NCBI GenBank assembly: GCA_035048815.1
Contig: JAUCBN010000049.1
Coordinates: 2,673,501 to 2,737,500 of the forward strand
DNA: 64,000 nucleotides
Direction of reading: 5' to 3'
Source: Abelmoschus esculentus
Taxonomy: Eukaryota; Streptophyta; Magnoliopsida; Malvales; Malvaceae
In this document: positions 1-10,899 of the stretch, one piece after another
Position numbering within the stretch: position 1 is the first letter of the stretch
Layout of the letters: each line of letters starts with the position of its first letter
The notes under the pieces: model-generated
Databases searched by the model: none
Told to the model about the DNA's origin: nothing
What the model saw: the letters and a program-made list of their open reading frames with translations, nothing else
Position numbers and translations under genes: made by a program

Positions 1-969
1 ATAGAAGATTGCGTCATTTTTTCTCAGAGATGTCATAAATGTCAGATTTATGGAGATAAAATCCATACAGCCTCATCACCCTTTCATGTTATAACAGCTT
101 CGTGGCCGTTCGCAACATGGGGCATGGATGTAATTGGACCTATTACACCAAAGGCATCAAATGGACATCGCTTCATCTTTGTAATGATTGATTATTTTAC
201 CAAATGGGTAGAAGTTGCTTCGGATGCAAATGTAACTAGATCGATAGTATGCAAATTCTTCAAAAGATAAATAATTTGTCGATATGGTCTACCATAAAGG
301 ATTATTTCTGATAATGCTTTAAATCTAAATAACCGAATGATGATAGAAATTTGTGAACAGTTTAAGATAAAACATCACAAGTCAGCACCCTATCGCCCAA
401 AAATGAATGGGGCCGTCGAAGCAGCTAATAAAAATATCAAGAAGATTATTGAGAAGATGGCGATAACATATAAAGATTGACATGAGAAACTACCTTTTGC
501 ACTATTGGCATATCATACATCTGTACGAACATCCACAGGAGCGACTCCTTATTCTTTAGTATATGGAACCGAAGTTGTATTACCAATTGAAGTTGAGATT
601 CCATCACTTCATGTCTTAATGGAACTTAAATTAGATGAAGCTGAGTGGGCTCGAGTCAGATATGATCAATTGAATTTGATAGAAGAAAAGAGATTGAAAG
701 CGATTTTTCATGGGCAGATGTACCAAAAACGGATGATTCGGGCTCATGATAAGAAAGTCCGACCAAGATCTTTTCATGAAGGATATTTGGTTTTGAAAAA
801 GGTTCTACCTATGCAAAAGGATTTTCGAGGAAAATGGATGCCAAATTGGGAAGGACCATTTATTGTGAAAAAAGCCTTCTCGGGTGGAGCATTAATCTTA
901 ACCGAGATGGACGGAAATGAATTATCAAATCCGGTGAACTCGGATTCTGTGAAAAAATTTTATGCTTGA
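1..969 (+). pseudogene. Ty3/gypsy (Tat-like) integrase, 3' end of pol
   Basis: This is the C-terminal integrase part of a Ty3/gypsy polyprotein, entering from the left edge in frame 1. Visible parts are the zinc-finger remnant CHKCQIYG near the start, the core (GMDVIGPI, then ISDNALNLN), the catalytic-Glu region ending in AAN, and a C-terminal tail reading NPVNSDSVKKFYA, a tail I associate with the Tat/Ogre branch. Three in-frame stops (268-270, 292-294, 478-480) break it, so only 505-969 is open and no active integrase can be made. The stop after the tail at 967 matches the normal end of pol in this branch. The retroelement identity is secure; the branch is an inference from the tail and the repeat-rich sequence downstream. 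Confidence 0.9.
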
Positions 970-984
970 ATGCATGACAACACC

Positions 985-1135
985 AATAGGTGAAAACCCG
1001 AAAAGGCCCTATTGGTAAAAAAAAAGAAAAAAAGAAAAAGAACCATCAGTAGGTGAAAACCCGAAAGGGCCTTACTGGTAAAAAAAAGAAAAGAAAATTC
1101 AAGGTGAAAACTCGCAAAGGGCGCCTTGAAATCAT
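985..1135 (+). repeat. Degenerate tandem GGTGAAAACCCGAAAGG units
   Basis: Three units of about 50 bp each carry a core GGTGAAAACCCGAAA(A)GG followed by a short A/G-rich stretch. They follow the pol stop directly. Such short tandem units between pol and the 3' LTR are typical of Tat-type elements. The third unit has diverged (ACTCGCAAAGGGCG). No coding role is seen. Confidence 0.7.
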
Positions 1136-1294
1136 GGGGAGATTCAAGTTATGAGTTTGAAAATGGTCCGTGAAGAAAGTTCATATGTCTTCAGACGTTG
1201 GTCAATAACTTAAGCTCTACTAAGCAGAAGTCACATGCAAAAAAGGTTCTTGGACGAGATAGCAGTGGAGTCCTTGTAATTGATATCTTAGGGT

Positions 1295-1312
1295 TTTATT
1301 ATTATTATTATT

Positions 1313-1371
<59 letters not shown>
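1295..1371 (+). repeat. Compound (TTA)n(TTG)n microsatellite
   Basis: A run of TTA triplets passes into an uninterrupted run of about 18 TTG triplets. It sits in the untranslated tail of the Tat-like element. Reading frames through it give long Tyr/Cys, Leu or Asn runs; these are artefacts. Confidence 0.95.
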
Positions 1372-1372
<1 letters not shown>

Positions 1373-1856
1373 ATCCTTTTTTCCCCTTTCTTTTGTTCGA
1401 TATTGTATCAAACATTCGATTACCACCTTTCGAGGCATAGGTCGTTTTTATTCAATAAGAAAATTCAATAATCTCGTTACCTTGTGCTTCTTTACCATCT
1501 GAACATTTGTGCATTTCTTCGATGAATTTGTTGCTTTACTAAAAGGGGGTCTACAATATGTTTTTATATTCGATGCATTACTTGAATAAATGGTTTAAAA
1601 CAAAATGATGCTCAATGAAAAATTTTTTAGAGGCACGACATGGAGTGAAGAAGAAGAAGTACATTGATCTTTATCTGAATAAAGATAAACAAATTCAAAA
1701 TAAAATCTAATATTCATATATTTAAAGCATTTGAACATCTTGCATATAAGACAAGTGCATTAGAAACATGTGCATTTTTTGACAGGATTGGCCTCTGAGA
1801 GGAGGTGTCTTCAGGATGAATTATCACTATATATTTTCAAGAATAAGTATCATTAA

Positions 1857-2300
1857 GTACCTCCGAGATGGAGTGTTATCACTAAGCTTTCAAGAAAGAA
1901 TGCCATCAATCACCTTCGAGATGGAGTGTCAACACTAAGCTTCCAAGAAGGAATGCCATCAATCACCTCCGAGATGGAGTATCATCATAAAGCTTCCAAG
2001 AAGGAATGCCATAAAACTACCTCCGAGATGGAGTGTCATCATAAAGCTTCCAAGAAGGAATGCCATAAAACTACCTCCGAGATGGAGTGTCATCATAAAG
2101 CTTCCAAGAAGGAATGCCATAAAACTACCTCCGAGATGGAGTGTTATTATTGAGCTTCCGAAAGGGAATGTCATCAACTACCTCCAAGATGGAGTATCAT
2201 CATTGAGCTTCCAAAAGGGAATGTCATCATCTACCTCCGAGATGGAGTGTCATTATTAAAGATTCCGATGAGGAATATCACCGTTTACTTCACCACCTAC
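1857..2300 (+). repeat. 54-bp minisatellite (about 8 degenerate copies)
   Basis: Units start with CTCCGAGATGGAGTGTCAT and contain a half-unit AAGCTTCCAAGAAGGAATG. Starts at 2021, 2075 and 2129 give an exact 54-bp period; outer copies are shorter and diverged. As 54 is divisible by 3, both strands give repetitive open frames (1926-2153 plus, 1959-2177 minus), but there is no sign that these are genes. The array lies inside the putative LTR, upstream of its TATA box, where it would fall in U3. Confidence 0.85.
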
Positions 2301-2790
2301 CTCTAAAATAAAGTGTAATCACTACTAGGTTGTTTCTCATTGAAAAAATGTGTTGCTTCTAGTCTTTGCTCACTTCCTCCGTTTGAGTAATGAGCAAAGA
2401 GAGGCAGCTATATGCAACAAAATTTGAAATTAAACATAATCTAAAAAAATAAAATTTAAAAAATAAAAAATTCAAAAAATCAAAATAAATCTAGAATAAT
2501 CTTTAAAAAAATCTGAAAATAAATTTAAAAATTTTAAAAAAAATAAAAAATATATAAAAAATTCAAAAAAATAGATAAATCTAGAATGAATAATCTTAAA
2601 AATTTTAAAAAAAATTAATAAATAAAAAAAATCCAAAAATTAAAAAAACTAATTAAATAAATCTAGAATAATCTTTATAAAAATCTGAAAATAATTTTAA
2701 AAAATCAAAAATATTCTTCTTCTCCAACTTAAATCACAACCAACATCTATTTTTAGAATTTAAGCCCTCCTAAAACCCTAGTTTCTAAGC

Positions 2791-2798
2791 TATAAATA
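2791..2798 (+). promoter_or_regulatory. TATA box of the Tat-like LTR
   Basis: TATAAATA sits about 30 bp upstream of a CA-rich leader-like segment (ACACAACACAACACAGAAGC). This is the expected layout of an LTR U3/R boundary. Function is inferred from layout only. Confidence 0.5.
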
Positions 2799-3420
2799 CC
2801 CTCCAACCCTTTAGGAAAATCACACAACACAACACAGAAGCAACAACAAGCAAAGCAAATATAGAAGGGAAAATTCAAGAGAAAAAGCTCTCAAGTTTGA
2901 AATAGTGGAAGGGTTCGAAAAGCGACCAGGTTTAATATATCCTAGGGGCAGTTTAATCCAACGACGGATTTTCAAGTTTGAAAGAGGTAAAAAGAATCGA
3001 ATCTTTCTTTATTTTTATCTTTATTCCATTCCATTATTTTTTTTTCGTATGTAAAATACCCTGCCTTTATTTAATTTTAATAATAATATAAAAAATGTGA
3101 AACGTTAAAAACTGCTATATGAAAAAAAGAAGATCCTGGGTATCGGTGAGTATTTATTCACGTGAATTCAATTTCAAAATTGAATTCAATTTCAAATTGC
3201 TGCAGATTTACTTTACAAATAGGTAAAATTGCTTTTTAGGTCCTCTTAGATTTAGGTTCTTAAATTCATGCTTTTAAGTTTTAGTTTTATTTTATATTAG
3301 TCCTTCTCCACACGTAACCGACTCCCGAACCCGGTGATAAACGCAGACTAGTTTTATAGGTTTTTCAGTCGTACCTATTTAAAACGATTGATGGCGACTA
3401 CAATTATTGACGAGATTTTG

Positions 3421-3941
3421 AAGGCCCAATCAATTTCGATCCGGACCAAAAACGATGTCGACAAAAACACTATTAAAAAGATGAGTTATAATTGTTAAAA
3501 CGTTATAATTATTTCTTAAATATGACAATTGATTATAAAATCTTATTAATTATTACTATTACTAGTGCTTTAGTAGAACTAGTGAGGTTTTGGATAAACG
3601 CAATAGAAACGATCGTACATGGGCCTTAGAAAGGACATTTACTTCTAAGGGCTACAATATTATAACTAGTGGAGGTCATGGATAATTACTTTTAAAGACC
3701 ATATTTTAATAAATTGCACAGCGATTCAAAAATCTTTGAACCGACCCTATTCTTAGTGATTCTGTGAGCAATGCTGATGGGTCTGTTTCAGTTTGGTTGG
3801 GGAAGTTGAGGTCAGAATGACTGAGAATGATCTGGTTGGGAGGGATAATGTTGTTCCTGTTGAGGGTGAAATAACTATGACTGCTGATTTTTTTTTGCTG
3901 ACGATGGTTTAGGGTTTAGTGTTTAGAGTTAATAGAAAGAG
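3421..3941. other. Unassigned spacer
   Basis: Between the Tat-like LTR and the transporter fragment. It is moderately AT-rich and has no open frame or conserved motif that I recognise. It may be internal sequence of another degraded element, or the truncating segment that removed the 3' part of the transporter gene. Confidence 0.4.
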
Positions 3942-5236
3942 TTATGCCTTTCCAGCCTAGACGATCCGCGATCTTCCCACTACATGCTGCTCCAAGCATC
4001 CCTCCCACTGTTAATATAGAACTAAATACTGCATACTGCATCAGTTGGTAAAGCTAGTTCAAAAGCTATTCTGCATGTAAAACCTTTATCTAGCATATAT
4101 GTTTTACCTGAGCTAGAGACAGACCAAGGTCTTCCATAGTGCCGGTTTTAGCCGGCGATGAGTACCCCACCTGAAAACGGATCTGAAATCACTCAAACAT
4201 GCCAACATATAGCCAGACCAATCCAATATTTCAAGTTTCAAGCTTGTGAGGATAACAATTGATATCCCATAAGATTTGCTTTCATCTTTTACTAGCAATA
4301 TGGGATTTGGATACCATAATTACCTAGCGGTTGTAAAGGAACCGAACGTTCGGCGGGAAGTTCGTTTATGTTCGTTTATTTATTAAACGAATGAATATAA
4401 ACAAGATTTTTCGTTCGTTTAGTTAAACGAACAAACATGAAGAAAAGGCTCGTTCACTCATTTATGTTCGTAAACATTCGGTAATTTGTTCGTTTATGTT
4501 CGTTTAAATTTATTCATATATATTTAAGGGTGAGCATTAGATCAAATAAATCGAGTAAAAAAATTTTGAGTTATTCGAGTTGAGAAGTCTTATTTTATGG
4601 CTCATTAAAAACTTCCTTGTTATAGGTTAGGGGTGTTCATTGTTCTATAAACCGATTTAATGAATCGAACCAAAACAAAATTGGTTAATCGGTTAAATTT
4701 TAGGTTTCATCTAATAATTAAGAGTTTTTTAATTTTAATTATCAACTAATTCAGTTTAAAATCAGTTAATTAACTGAATTAATCGAATTAATCTAAAATA
4801 TTAAATATTTAACGTATTATATATGTTATTTATGTTCTTTTACATTCATTTATATTCTTTCGTTTATGTTCGTTCGTTTATCATTTAAACAAAACAAACA
4901 AATATAAACGAACATGAAAAAGCTACAATCCTTAACGAACGAACACGAAACAAAAAAGTTTGTGTTCGTTCATTTGTTCGATTAAAGTTAAACGAATGAA
5001 TATGAACACACTCCCATTCGTGTTCGTTCGATTCATTTACAATCCTATAATTACCCCCATGTAAAAAAGATGCATTTCACTATGCTTACTGAACTTCCAA
5101 AAGCATATGCACCAGATACTGCTACTAAGGTGCTAGAGATTACAGTAATTGTGACAGGAGATGAACCGGTAACTATAGATTTGTCCTCAACATAAAGTCT
5201 TGTGTTCATCCCGACAATTGTAGACGAAAAAACCAT
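3942..5236 (-). pseudogene. ERD6-like sugar transporter, first three exons only
   Basis: Three minus-strand exon pieces with good splice sites: 5090-5236, 4108-4170 and about 3942-4035. Exon 1 (49 codons from the Met at 5236) ends in AVSGAYAFGSS, exon 2 (21 codons) reads VGYSSPAKTGTMEDLGLSLA then Gln, and exon 3 begins YAVFSSILTVGGMLGAACSG and continues to KIADRLGW. This matches the first and second membrane segments and the first loop of ERD6-like monosaccharide transporters (major facilitator superfamily, vacuolar or plasma membrane). The frames are still open, but homology stops after exon 3, so about four fifths of the usual protein of nearly 500 residues is missing. Intron 1 holds a 723-bp hAT-type insertion. 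A partial gene copy is the simplest reading. Confidence 0.75.
4325..5047. mobile_element. hAT-type non-autonomous element, TSD TAATTACC
   Basis: The ends are TAGCGGTTGTAAA and the inverted TTTACAATCCTA, flanked by an exact 8-bp duplication TAATTACC (4317-4324 and 5048-5055). The interior is made of many variants of TTCGTTTATGTTCG and its complement, and contains no transposase. It seems to have picked up fragments of two other small elements (near 4527 and 4640, beginning AGGGTGAGCA and TAGGGGTGTTC). It lies in intron 1 of the ERD6-like fragment. 8-bp duplications with TAG-type ends are characteristic of the hAT superfamily. Confidence 0.8.
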
Positions 5237-5607
5237 GCCGTCTATGTCAATAGCAGGACTGCAGGAGACTTATCATCCTTGTTGGATTCGAAAATTTAAT
5301 TGGATAAACGATGCTACATCCAATTCTCAAAGCAGTTTCGAGTAAATCAAAATTTATAAGATATTTTCTTAAATATACTGGTGTGATTACAATATAGTAT
5401 TTATTCATTTTTCTTAGCCATTTAACAATATAAACACACCGTGCGCACATACGTTGCTTGTATAAACATTTATTATATATATAAACATTTAATGAGATAT
5501 TGAATAAGCATTTAAGTACCAAATTGCATTCATTTCAAATTACCAGGGGTATTTGTATTATATATATAAACTTCGTGTTGACTAATTCATTTAATGAGAA
5601 ATTTTGT

Positions 5608-7449
5608 TTAATTAGTTGGATTTACATCTTCTGAAGGAGCAGGAAAACCAGTTTCCAAAATCTTGACAATCTGATCCATTGTTGGCCGGATATCTAATGT
5701 TGGATGAGAGCAAAGAACAGCAAGTAAAACATATTGTTCCATTACTTCCGGCAATCCGATCTCCGGCATGTCTTGTTCGATGACATCTAATGTCCTGCCT
5801 TGCTCCACAAGCTCCCATGCCCAATCTGTCAGCCGGAAAACCTTTCCCTCATTGTTTTCATATGCCTTTTTACCACTCAAAAGCTCGAGAAGCACGGCCC
5901 CGAAGCTGTAAACATCGCTTTTCTCGGTTAACTTGCCGTACAAGGCATATTCCGGAGCAACATAGCCTAGAGTTCCGGCTACTGCTGTGCTTAAATGTGT
6001 CGTTCCCTCGGACTTGATCTTTGCCAAGCCGAAATCCGCGACTTTCGGCTCAAATGTCTCGTCCAGAAGTATGTTACTAGCTTTGATATCTCTGTGAATG
6101 ATAGCAGGGTGAATCCCATGGTGCAAGTAAGCTAAACCTCTAGCGGTACCGAGGACAATCTTCATACGAATAGGCCAGCTAAGTTTCTTCTTCCCCGATC
6201 CGAAAAGATGATCGAAGAGGCTTCCGTTACATATCAAATCGCAAACGATGAGCCTTTGATGCCCTTCCAGTGGCACCGTTGCGGTGCAGAAGCCTCTCAA
6301 TGCAACAAGATTGACATGTCTTACACTTGCAATGACTTCAACTTCATGTACAAAGTTTGCATCTCCGACGACGGAACGATTCTTCATCCTTTTTATCGCG
6401 ACTTCGGATCCATCCGGTAGTATCCCTTTGTAAACATTCCCATATCTTCCCATTCCAATTATGTTCTCTCTGCAGAAATTCTCTGTAGCATATTTTATCT
6501 CCTTAATTTTGAACTTCTTTAGACTAGTACTTCTGTTACACAGTCCGAATTCGAATACCAAACTAGTCTCATCCGTATCCGTAACCGTATCATTCGTCTC
6601 CTGTGCATTTTTTCTGTATCTTCTAATCAGAAGAAGCGAAACTGCAGAAAAGGCCCCAAGTAGACCAACAACAGAACCGGCCGTCGCACCAGCAATTACA
6701 CTCCGGTGATGGCTATGGCTCGATTTCTTCGGTTTAAGTCCTATAGAAAACAAACACCTAGCAGTTGCTCTATCAGTCGGACCAAAATGGTTAACAAATG
6801 CAGCAGTATACATTTTCGGATACCCTGAACAAGCCGAGATATTCCGTGCAGCAGCATCGACGCCAACAAGGTAAACATCCCTAAGAATGGACAACATTTT
6901 AGTACACAATCCACATGTAAAACTATTATCCAGAGACTGAGTACAGTAATATCTTAATTTGTACAATATGGTACTAGGAAGTAGGCTCTCAAACTGTACT
7001 CTAGATGTTATATTCATGCAGGCTTCGGAAATCCATTCCGTGCGACGTCCGCAAGAAGTTCCGATATCAAAACCACTTATGAACTCACCTATTAGAACCC
7101 GGTAGGACTCCCAGCATGTCTCGGAAGTGTCCGGTGGGAGAATAAAGTGATCACTCGTCCGTAGATACTCCGATCGGACCAAATCGATTCCCTCCATGAC
7201 GATTTGACACTGTGTAGAACTACTACCGAATGTAGACCTTGCAGGGTCTCTGTTCACCAAGTTCTTGAGGATATGAAAGTTGAGTGGACAAGAGACATTC
7301 ACAGGGGACTCATTTGAAAGATTTTGGAAATATGAGACTGAAATGTTGATCTCAGAAACTATTAGGACTATTATGAATGCAAAGAAAGTTAATGGAGACA
7401 AGGACATTGCCATGTCCGGAATTACAAACATTGAACAGAAATTGATCAA
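5608..7449 (-). CDS. SPARK-domain receptor-like Ser/Thr kinase (RKF3/At1g11050-type)
   Basis: A single-exon, intact 613-residue membrane receptor kinase. A hydrophobic signal segment spans residues 15-35 (Met13 or Met15 could also be the start), followed by a Cys-rich extracellular SPARK domain (about 54-235) with several N-glycosylation sites, a membrane helix at 250-276, and a kinase domain at about 325-600. Catalytic features are all present: Gly loop 332-339 (GMGRYGNV), ATP-binding Lys353, HRDIKASN at 452, DFG at 472-474 and APE at 498-500. The Arg in HRD makes it an RD kinase, so it is likely phosphorylation-competent. The nearest families by eye are Arabidopsis RKF3 and At1g11050, which are also intronless; the ligand is unknown. 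It would sit in the plasma membrane and phosphorylate cytosolic targets. The ERD6-like fragment lies downstream in the same direction. Confidence 0.93.
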   Translation of the reverse strand: MINFCSMFVIPDMAMSLSPLTFFAFIIVLIVSEINISVSYFQNLSNESPVNVSCPLNFHILKNLVNRDPARSTFGSSSTQCQIVMEGIDLVRSEYLRTSDHFILPPDTSETCWESYRVLIGEFISGFDIGTSCGRRTEWISEACMNITSRVQFESLLPSTILYKLRYYCTQSLDNSFTCGLCTKMLSILRDVYLVGVDAAARNISACSGYPKMYTAAFVNHFGPTDRATARCLFSIGLKPKKSSHSHHRSVIAGATAGSVVGLLGAFSAVSLLLIRRYRKNAQETNDTVTDTDETSLVFEFGLCNRSTSLKKFKIKEIKYATENFCRENIIGMGRYGNVYKGILPDGSEVAIKRMKNRSVVGDANFVHEVEVIASVRHVNLVALRGFCTATVPLEGHQRLIVCDLICNGSLFDHLFGSGKKKLSWPIRMKIVLGTARGLAYLHHGIHPAIIHRDIKASNILLDETFEPKVADFGLAKIKSEGTTHLSTAVAGTLGYVAPEYALYGKLTEKSDVYSFGAVLLELLSGKKAYENNEGKVFRLTDWAWELVEQGRTLDVIEQDMPEIGLPEVMEQYVLLAVLCSHPTLDIRPTMDQIVKILETGFPAPSEDVNPTN

Positions 7450-9180
7450 AACAATAACTTCATCATCAACAACCTTTTATTGTATCCTTTGGCCGGTTTT
7501 GTCTGCATGCAATGGCCGGCAATTGAGAGCTTGGAATCAGTCTTCAGGAATTTTAAACGACGGAGCGTCTTTACCATGCGATTCTGTGTCTCATGCTAAA
7601 AAATTCCAATTTTTTCGAATATTTGAAAGATTATATTTTTGTAAATATGTATCCGACACAGATATATCGAATATAATGTTCCAAGAGACATATAACAGTC
7701 CTGGTAACATTGGTGGATACTATACACAACTGAAAAGGCCTTGCTAAGGTATCATATATGAATTGATATGGTATATAGGTTCGAACTTCGGAAATAATAT
7801 TATTAGGAAGGACGATCATAAATCTCGAATATAAATTATTAAATATTTTTTAAAAAAATTCTGATGTACTGTCTGTGGCATAGTCGAATGATTCCAATGG
7901 TTTCAGACCATATACTACCCGTTAAATGTCTAAGCCGTGCCTGTGAGTTTTAGGTAGAGGATTAAAAAAATAGAAAACGCAACAATCCGACAAAATATAG
8001 CTTAAAAAGTAACTTTTGGCCTTGTCTTAAACCAAGCTTCTGGTTCACATCGGGGAAGGTTCAAAGTATTGAGTTGAGTAAATTATTCGAATTTAATTTA
8101 AAATTTTAACAAGTTTAATTTAATTTGATAAATTCGTGAATGATTCATTATATTTTTAAGTATTTTTATGATTTTTCACGGTTATCTTCAAAAATTATAT
8201 TCAAAGAAATTTAAATACTAAGTGAAAACTCTAAAAAAGTTCAATAAATTATTAGATAATTTACTCATAAAATTTTGGCCGCAAATTTTTTAAATTGTTT
8301 TATATTTTTCAAGAATTAAAAAAATTAATTTGTATTAATAAAGAAATAAATTATAATAATAAGTCTTTTATTTTTTATTTTTTTATTATTTTATGTATAA
8401 AAGCAAAAAAAAAAAAACTTCGGTTTTCATTTCTCACATAAAAATGAGATTAAAAAGTTAAACCCTTTCATTCTAAGACATTCTTTTTTTCTTTTTTCTT
8501 TTCTTTTTTTACTTATAGAAGATAATTAAGAAACTAAAAAAAATCTCATATTTAAATATTAATTTTATCTTTAACTCAATCATGAAAGATTTTTTTTATT
8601 TATCTTATATCTCATATTTTTGTGAATTTATATGTTTATATTAAGTTCAAAAAAATCTATAAATATTGTTTTAGTTTTTTTTTTATTTATCTTAAACTCA
8701 GATTCAGTTGAATTAAAATTCAAACAATAAAATTTAAAAAAAATAATAATTAATGCCAAAAGATCCGACTTTAAGTATTTTTTAGGTTAAAATTATCAAA
8801 AAGTGACGTAACATTTAATAGGGATTTATAAAAGTATATATTTGATCATTGTTATTTATCTATTATATTAAATTAATTTCAATTTTAATTAAATAAAATA
8901 AAATTAATCAATCAATTAGATATCGATATATATAATCATTTGATCAAACAAATTTATTTTAATTAATATTTAATATATTTTTTCTTTAAATAAGAGGTGA
9001 CACGTGTGAAAAAAAATTAAAAAATATGCTTAGTATAAAGTTTTGGACTCATACCCGGGGGTAACTCATAACTTTATCATTATACCAACCCATGCTCTAT
9101 AAAATAAATTGCACCGTTTTATATACATTTTAAAATGCAATAAATACTAGGAATAAAAAATTAAAAAAATGCATCGTTTA
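7450..9180. other. AT-rich spacer upstream of the receptor kinase
   Basis: This includes the upstream region of the minus-strand kinase (7450-7850), where I could not fix a TATA box or transcription start. From 7850 on, the sequence is long A and T runs without credible open frames. No RNA gene or repeat with definable ends was found. Confidence 0.5.
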
Positions 9181-9585
9181 AATGTTCAATCAGATTGCTT
9201 CAAAGCAACAAGGTTCATTCGTGACTCTAATACTACAATAAGTGATTGGTTGTTTTTTTTCATTCTTATAATTGGTCGTTAGATTTTCAGTGGATTTCAC
9301 GAGAAGTGAATATAATCGTAAATTGTATGGCCAAACTACCGAAAAATAGATATTTCAATCTTACAGTCTTAGATGATGTTCCTGACCAAATTCAACCTTT
9401 GTTTTGGTAGGATAGGGTCAGTCCTCCGTATCACCGTTTTTGTCATTCCTCTTACACTGAGTTGCTTTAGTTTTGATATGTATATCTTGCTGCCAAACGT
9501 ACTTTTTTTTCTCCATTTAGATTAAGGAAGTTTCTTAATGAGGCGTGAGGTAGCATCTTCATTCGTAATAAAAAAATTAAAAAAT
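9181..9585 (+). mobile_element. LINE 3' tail (RNase H-like end), decayed
   Basis: This resembles the segment at 24130-24515 over some 350 bp, including GTTCAATCAGATT at the start, TTCATTCGTGACTCTAAT, GATTGGTCGTTAGATTTT, TCTTAGATGATG and TTCGTAATAAAAAAATT at the end. Translated with gaps it gives the closing part of the RVT_3-type RNase H found at the C terminus of plant LINE polyproteins. Stops and frame breaks are frequent. Being 5'-truncated and ending in an A-rich tail is normal for LINE insertions. Confidence 0.7.
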
Positions 9586-9767
9586 TTAAATCTAAATCAC
9601 ACTTGAAATATGTAAAATCACTCAAAACACTAAAATATTAAATATTTGATTTAAATATTCAAATATTTTTATATTTAAATTAAATTAAATATTTTAAAAT
9701 TAAATCAAATTAAATATTTGAAAATAAATATTAAATCAAACATTGGCTGGAACATTGTTATCTTAAT

Positions 9768-10564
9768 TAGAGGTGAGTATTAGAGTGAGTTCAATCGAGT
9801 CGAGTCAATATTTTTTGAGTTATTGGAGTTGAATCAACATATTTTACAACTTGAACCTATTTTACAACTTGAACCTTTTTGAAATTCTTTCGATTCGAGT
9901 CGATTTTAACGAGTTCGAGTTGATTCTATTTTTCGAGTTTATGTATAAATTTTAATTGTACTATTTGTAATACTAGTACATTTTGATTCTAATTTAAACG
10001 ACTCTCTCTTTATTTCTACATACATATTTTTTCATATTATTTTTTACACATATAAATAAGATTTTAAATAAGATTTTGAATTATTATTATTATCATCATC
10101 ATCATCATCAAATACATTAGGTATGAATATGTCATTTTATTAAATTATGAGCCTCGTTAAAGTCTTTTTTATCTAAAAAAGACCAAAATGGGATAAAAAT
10201 AATAATAAATTAAATATAATAATATAAATACATAAATTAAAAAATATAAAATAATTAATATAATTTAAATAATATAAATAAAAATTATATTAAATAAATT
10301 AAAAAATAAATATGGAAAGTGAAGAAATAAAAAGTAAAAATAATAAAAAAAGAAAAGATATGACTGAAATAAAACTGAAAATAAAACTACAGGGACTAAA
10401 TATATGATTAGATCATGAAAATTTTCGAGTTATTTAATTTTTCTAGAAATAAAAAGTAAAAATAATAAAAATCGATTTTTTTTCTAATTATTCGATTCGA
10501 CTCGAATAACTCAAAATTATAAAAAATAAATTTTTTGAGTCGAGTCAAATTTTACTCACCTCTG
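9768..10564. mobile_element. hAT-type MITE, TSD ATCTTAAT
   Basis: The ends are TAGAGGTGAGTA and the inverted TTACTCACCTCTG, with an exact 8-bp duplication ATCTTAAT at 9760-9767 and 10565-10572. Subterminal repeats of GAGTCGAGTC, GAGTTATT and TTCGAGT are in inverted orientation at the two ends; the middle is A/T-rich and contains a short ATC microsatellite (10091-10109). No transposase frame. It belongs to the same group as the elements at 31615 and 21258. Confidence 0.88.
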
Positions 10565-10899
10565 ATCTTAATGCCAACCAAGCTTGTTGCTGTGGAAATT
10601 ATTTATCAAGTTTGATCCTTGTTTTTTTCTTGTTTTATTAACGTTGTTGTCGATTGTCATGGCAGAGCACCGCACAACGTTGTAGCTTCCTTCTCCTTAC
10701 CGGTCTAGGATGGAGACAAGTGATCCCGTTTGCACGGACAGATGTATGTGGATAATTGGATGGGTTCAAACTTTTTAAAATATATATTTTTAATTTAAAC
10801 CCATAAATTTTTATATTATTTATATTTAAAAATATTTATAGATTCGTCTCCGGATCAATAAAAATTTGGAAGAGCATAACGGTTAATTTTGAGAAATAT

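Larger units (their letters stand above)
1537..3420 (+). mobile_element. Putative 3' LTR region of the Tat-like element
   Basis: A purine-rich tract (AAAAGGGGG near 1540) could be the polypurine tract that primes plus-strand synthesis, placing the LTR start shortly after it. The stretch then contains a 54-bp minisatellite, very A-rich sequence, a TATA box at 2791 with a leader-like CA-rich segment after it (2820-2880), and a GC-richer end near 3300-3420 with GGCGACTAC, which resembles LTR/primer-site junctions of this branch. No TSD can be read because the 5' end lies outside the window, so both limits are approximate. Confidence 0.5.

Noticed and set aside
1..969. Integrated pararetrovirus sequence
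   Set aside because: An integrase core is present, which pararetroviruses lack, and the tail and downstream repeats fit a Ty3/gypsy element.
1198..1502. Open frames with Tyr/Cys, Leu or Asn homopolymers
   Set aside because: They are translations of the (TTA)n(TTG)n microsatellite in several frames.
1926..2177. Repetitive open frames on both strands
   Set aside because: They are by-products of the 54-bp minisatellite, open on both strands at once.
1857..2300. CRISPR-like array
   Set aside because: There are no unique spacers between identical short repeats, the units are contiguous and degenerate, and the DNA is plant nuclear.
5790..6709. Plus-strand open frames opposite the receptor kinase
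   Set aside because: They are antisense shadows of an intact, clearly conserved kinase coding region.
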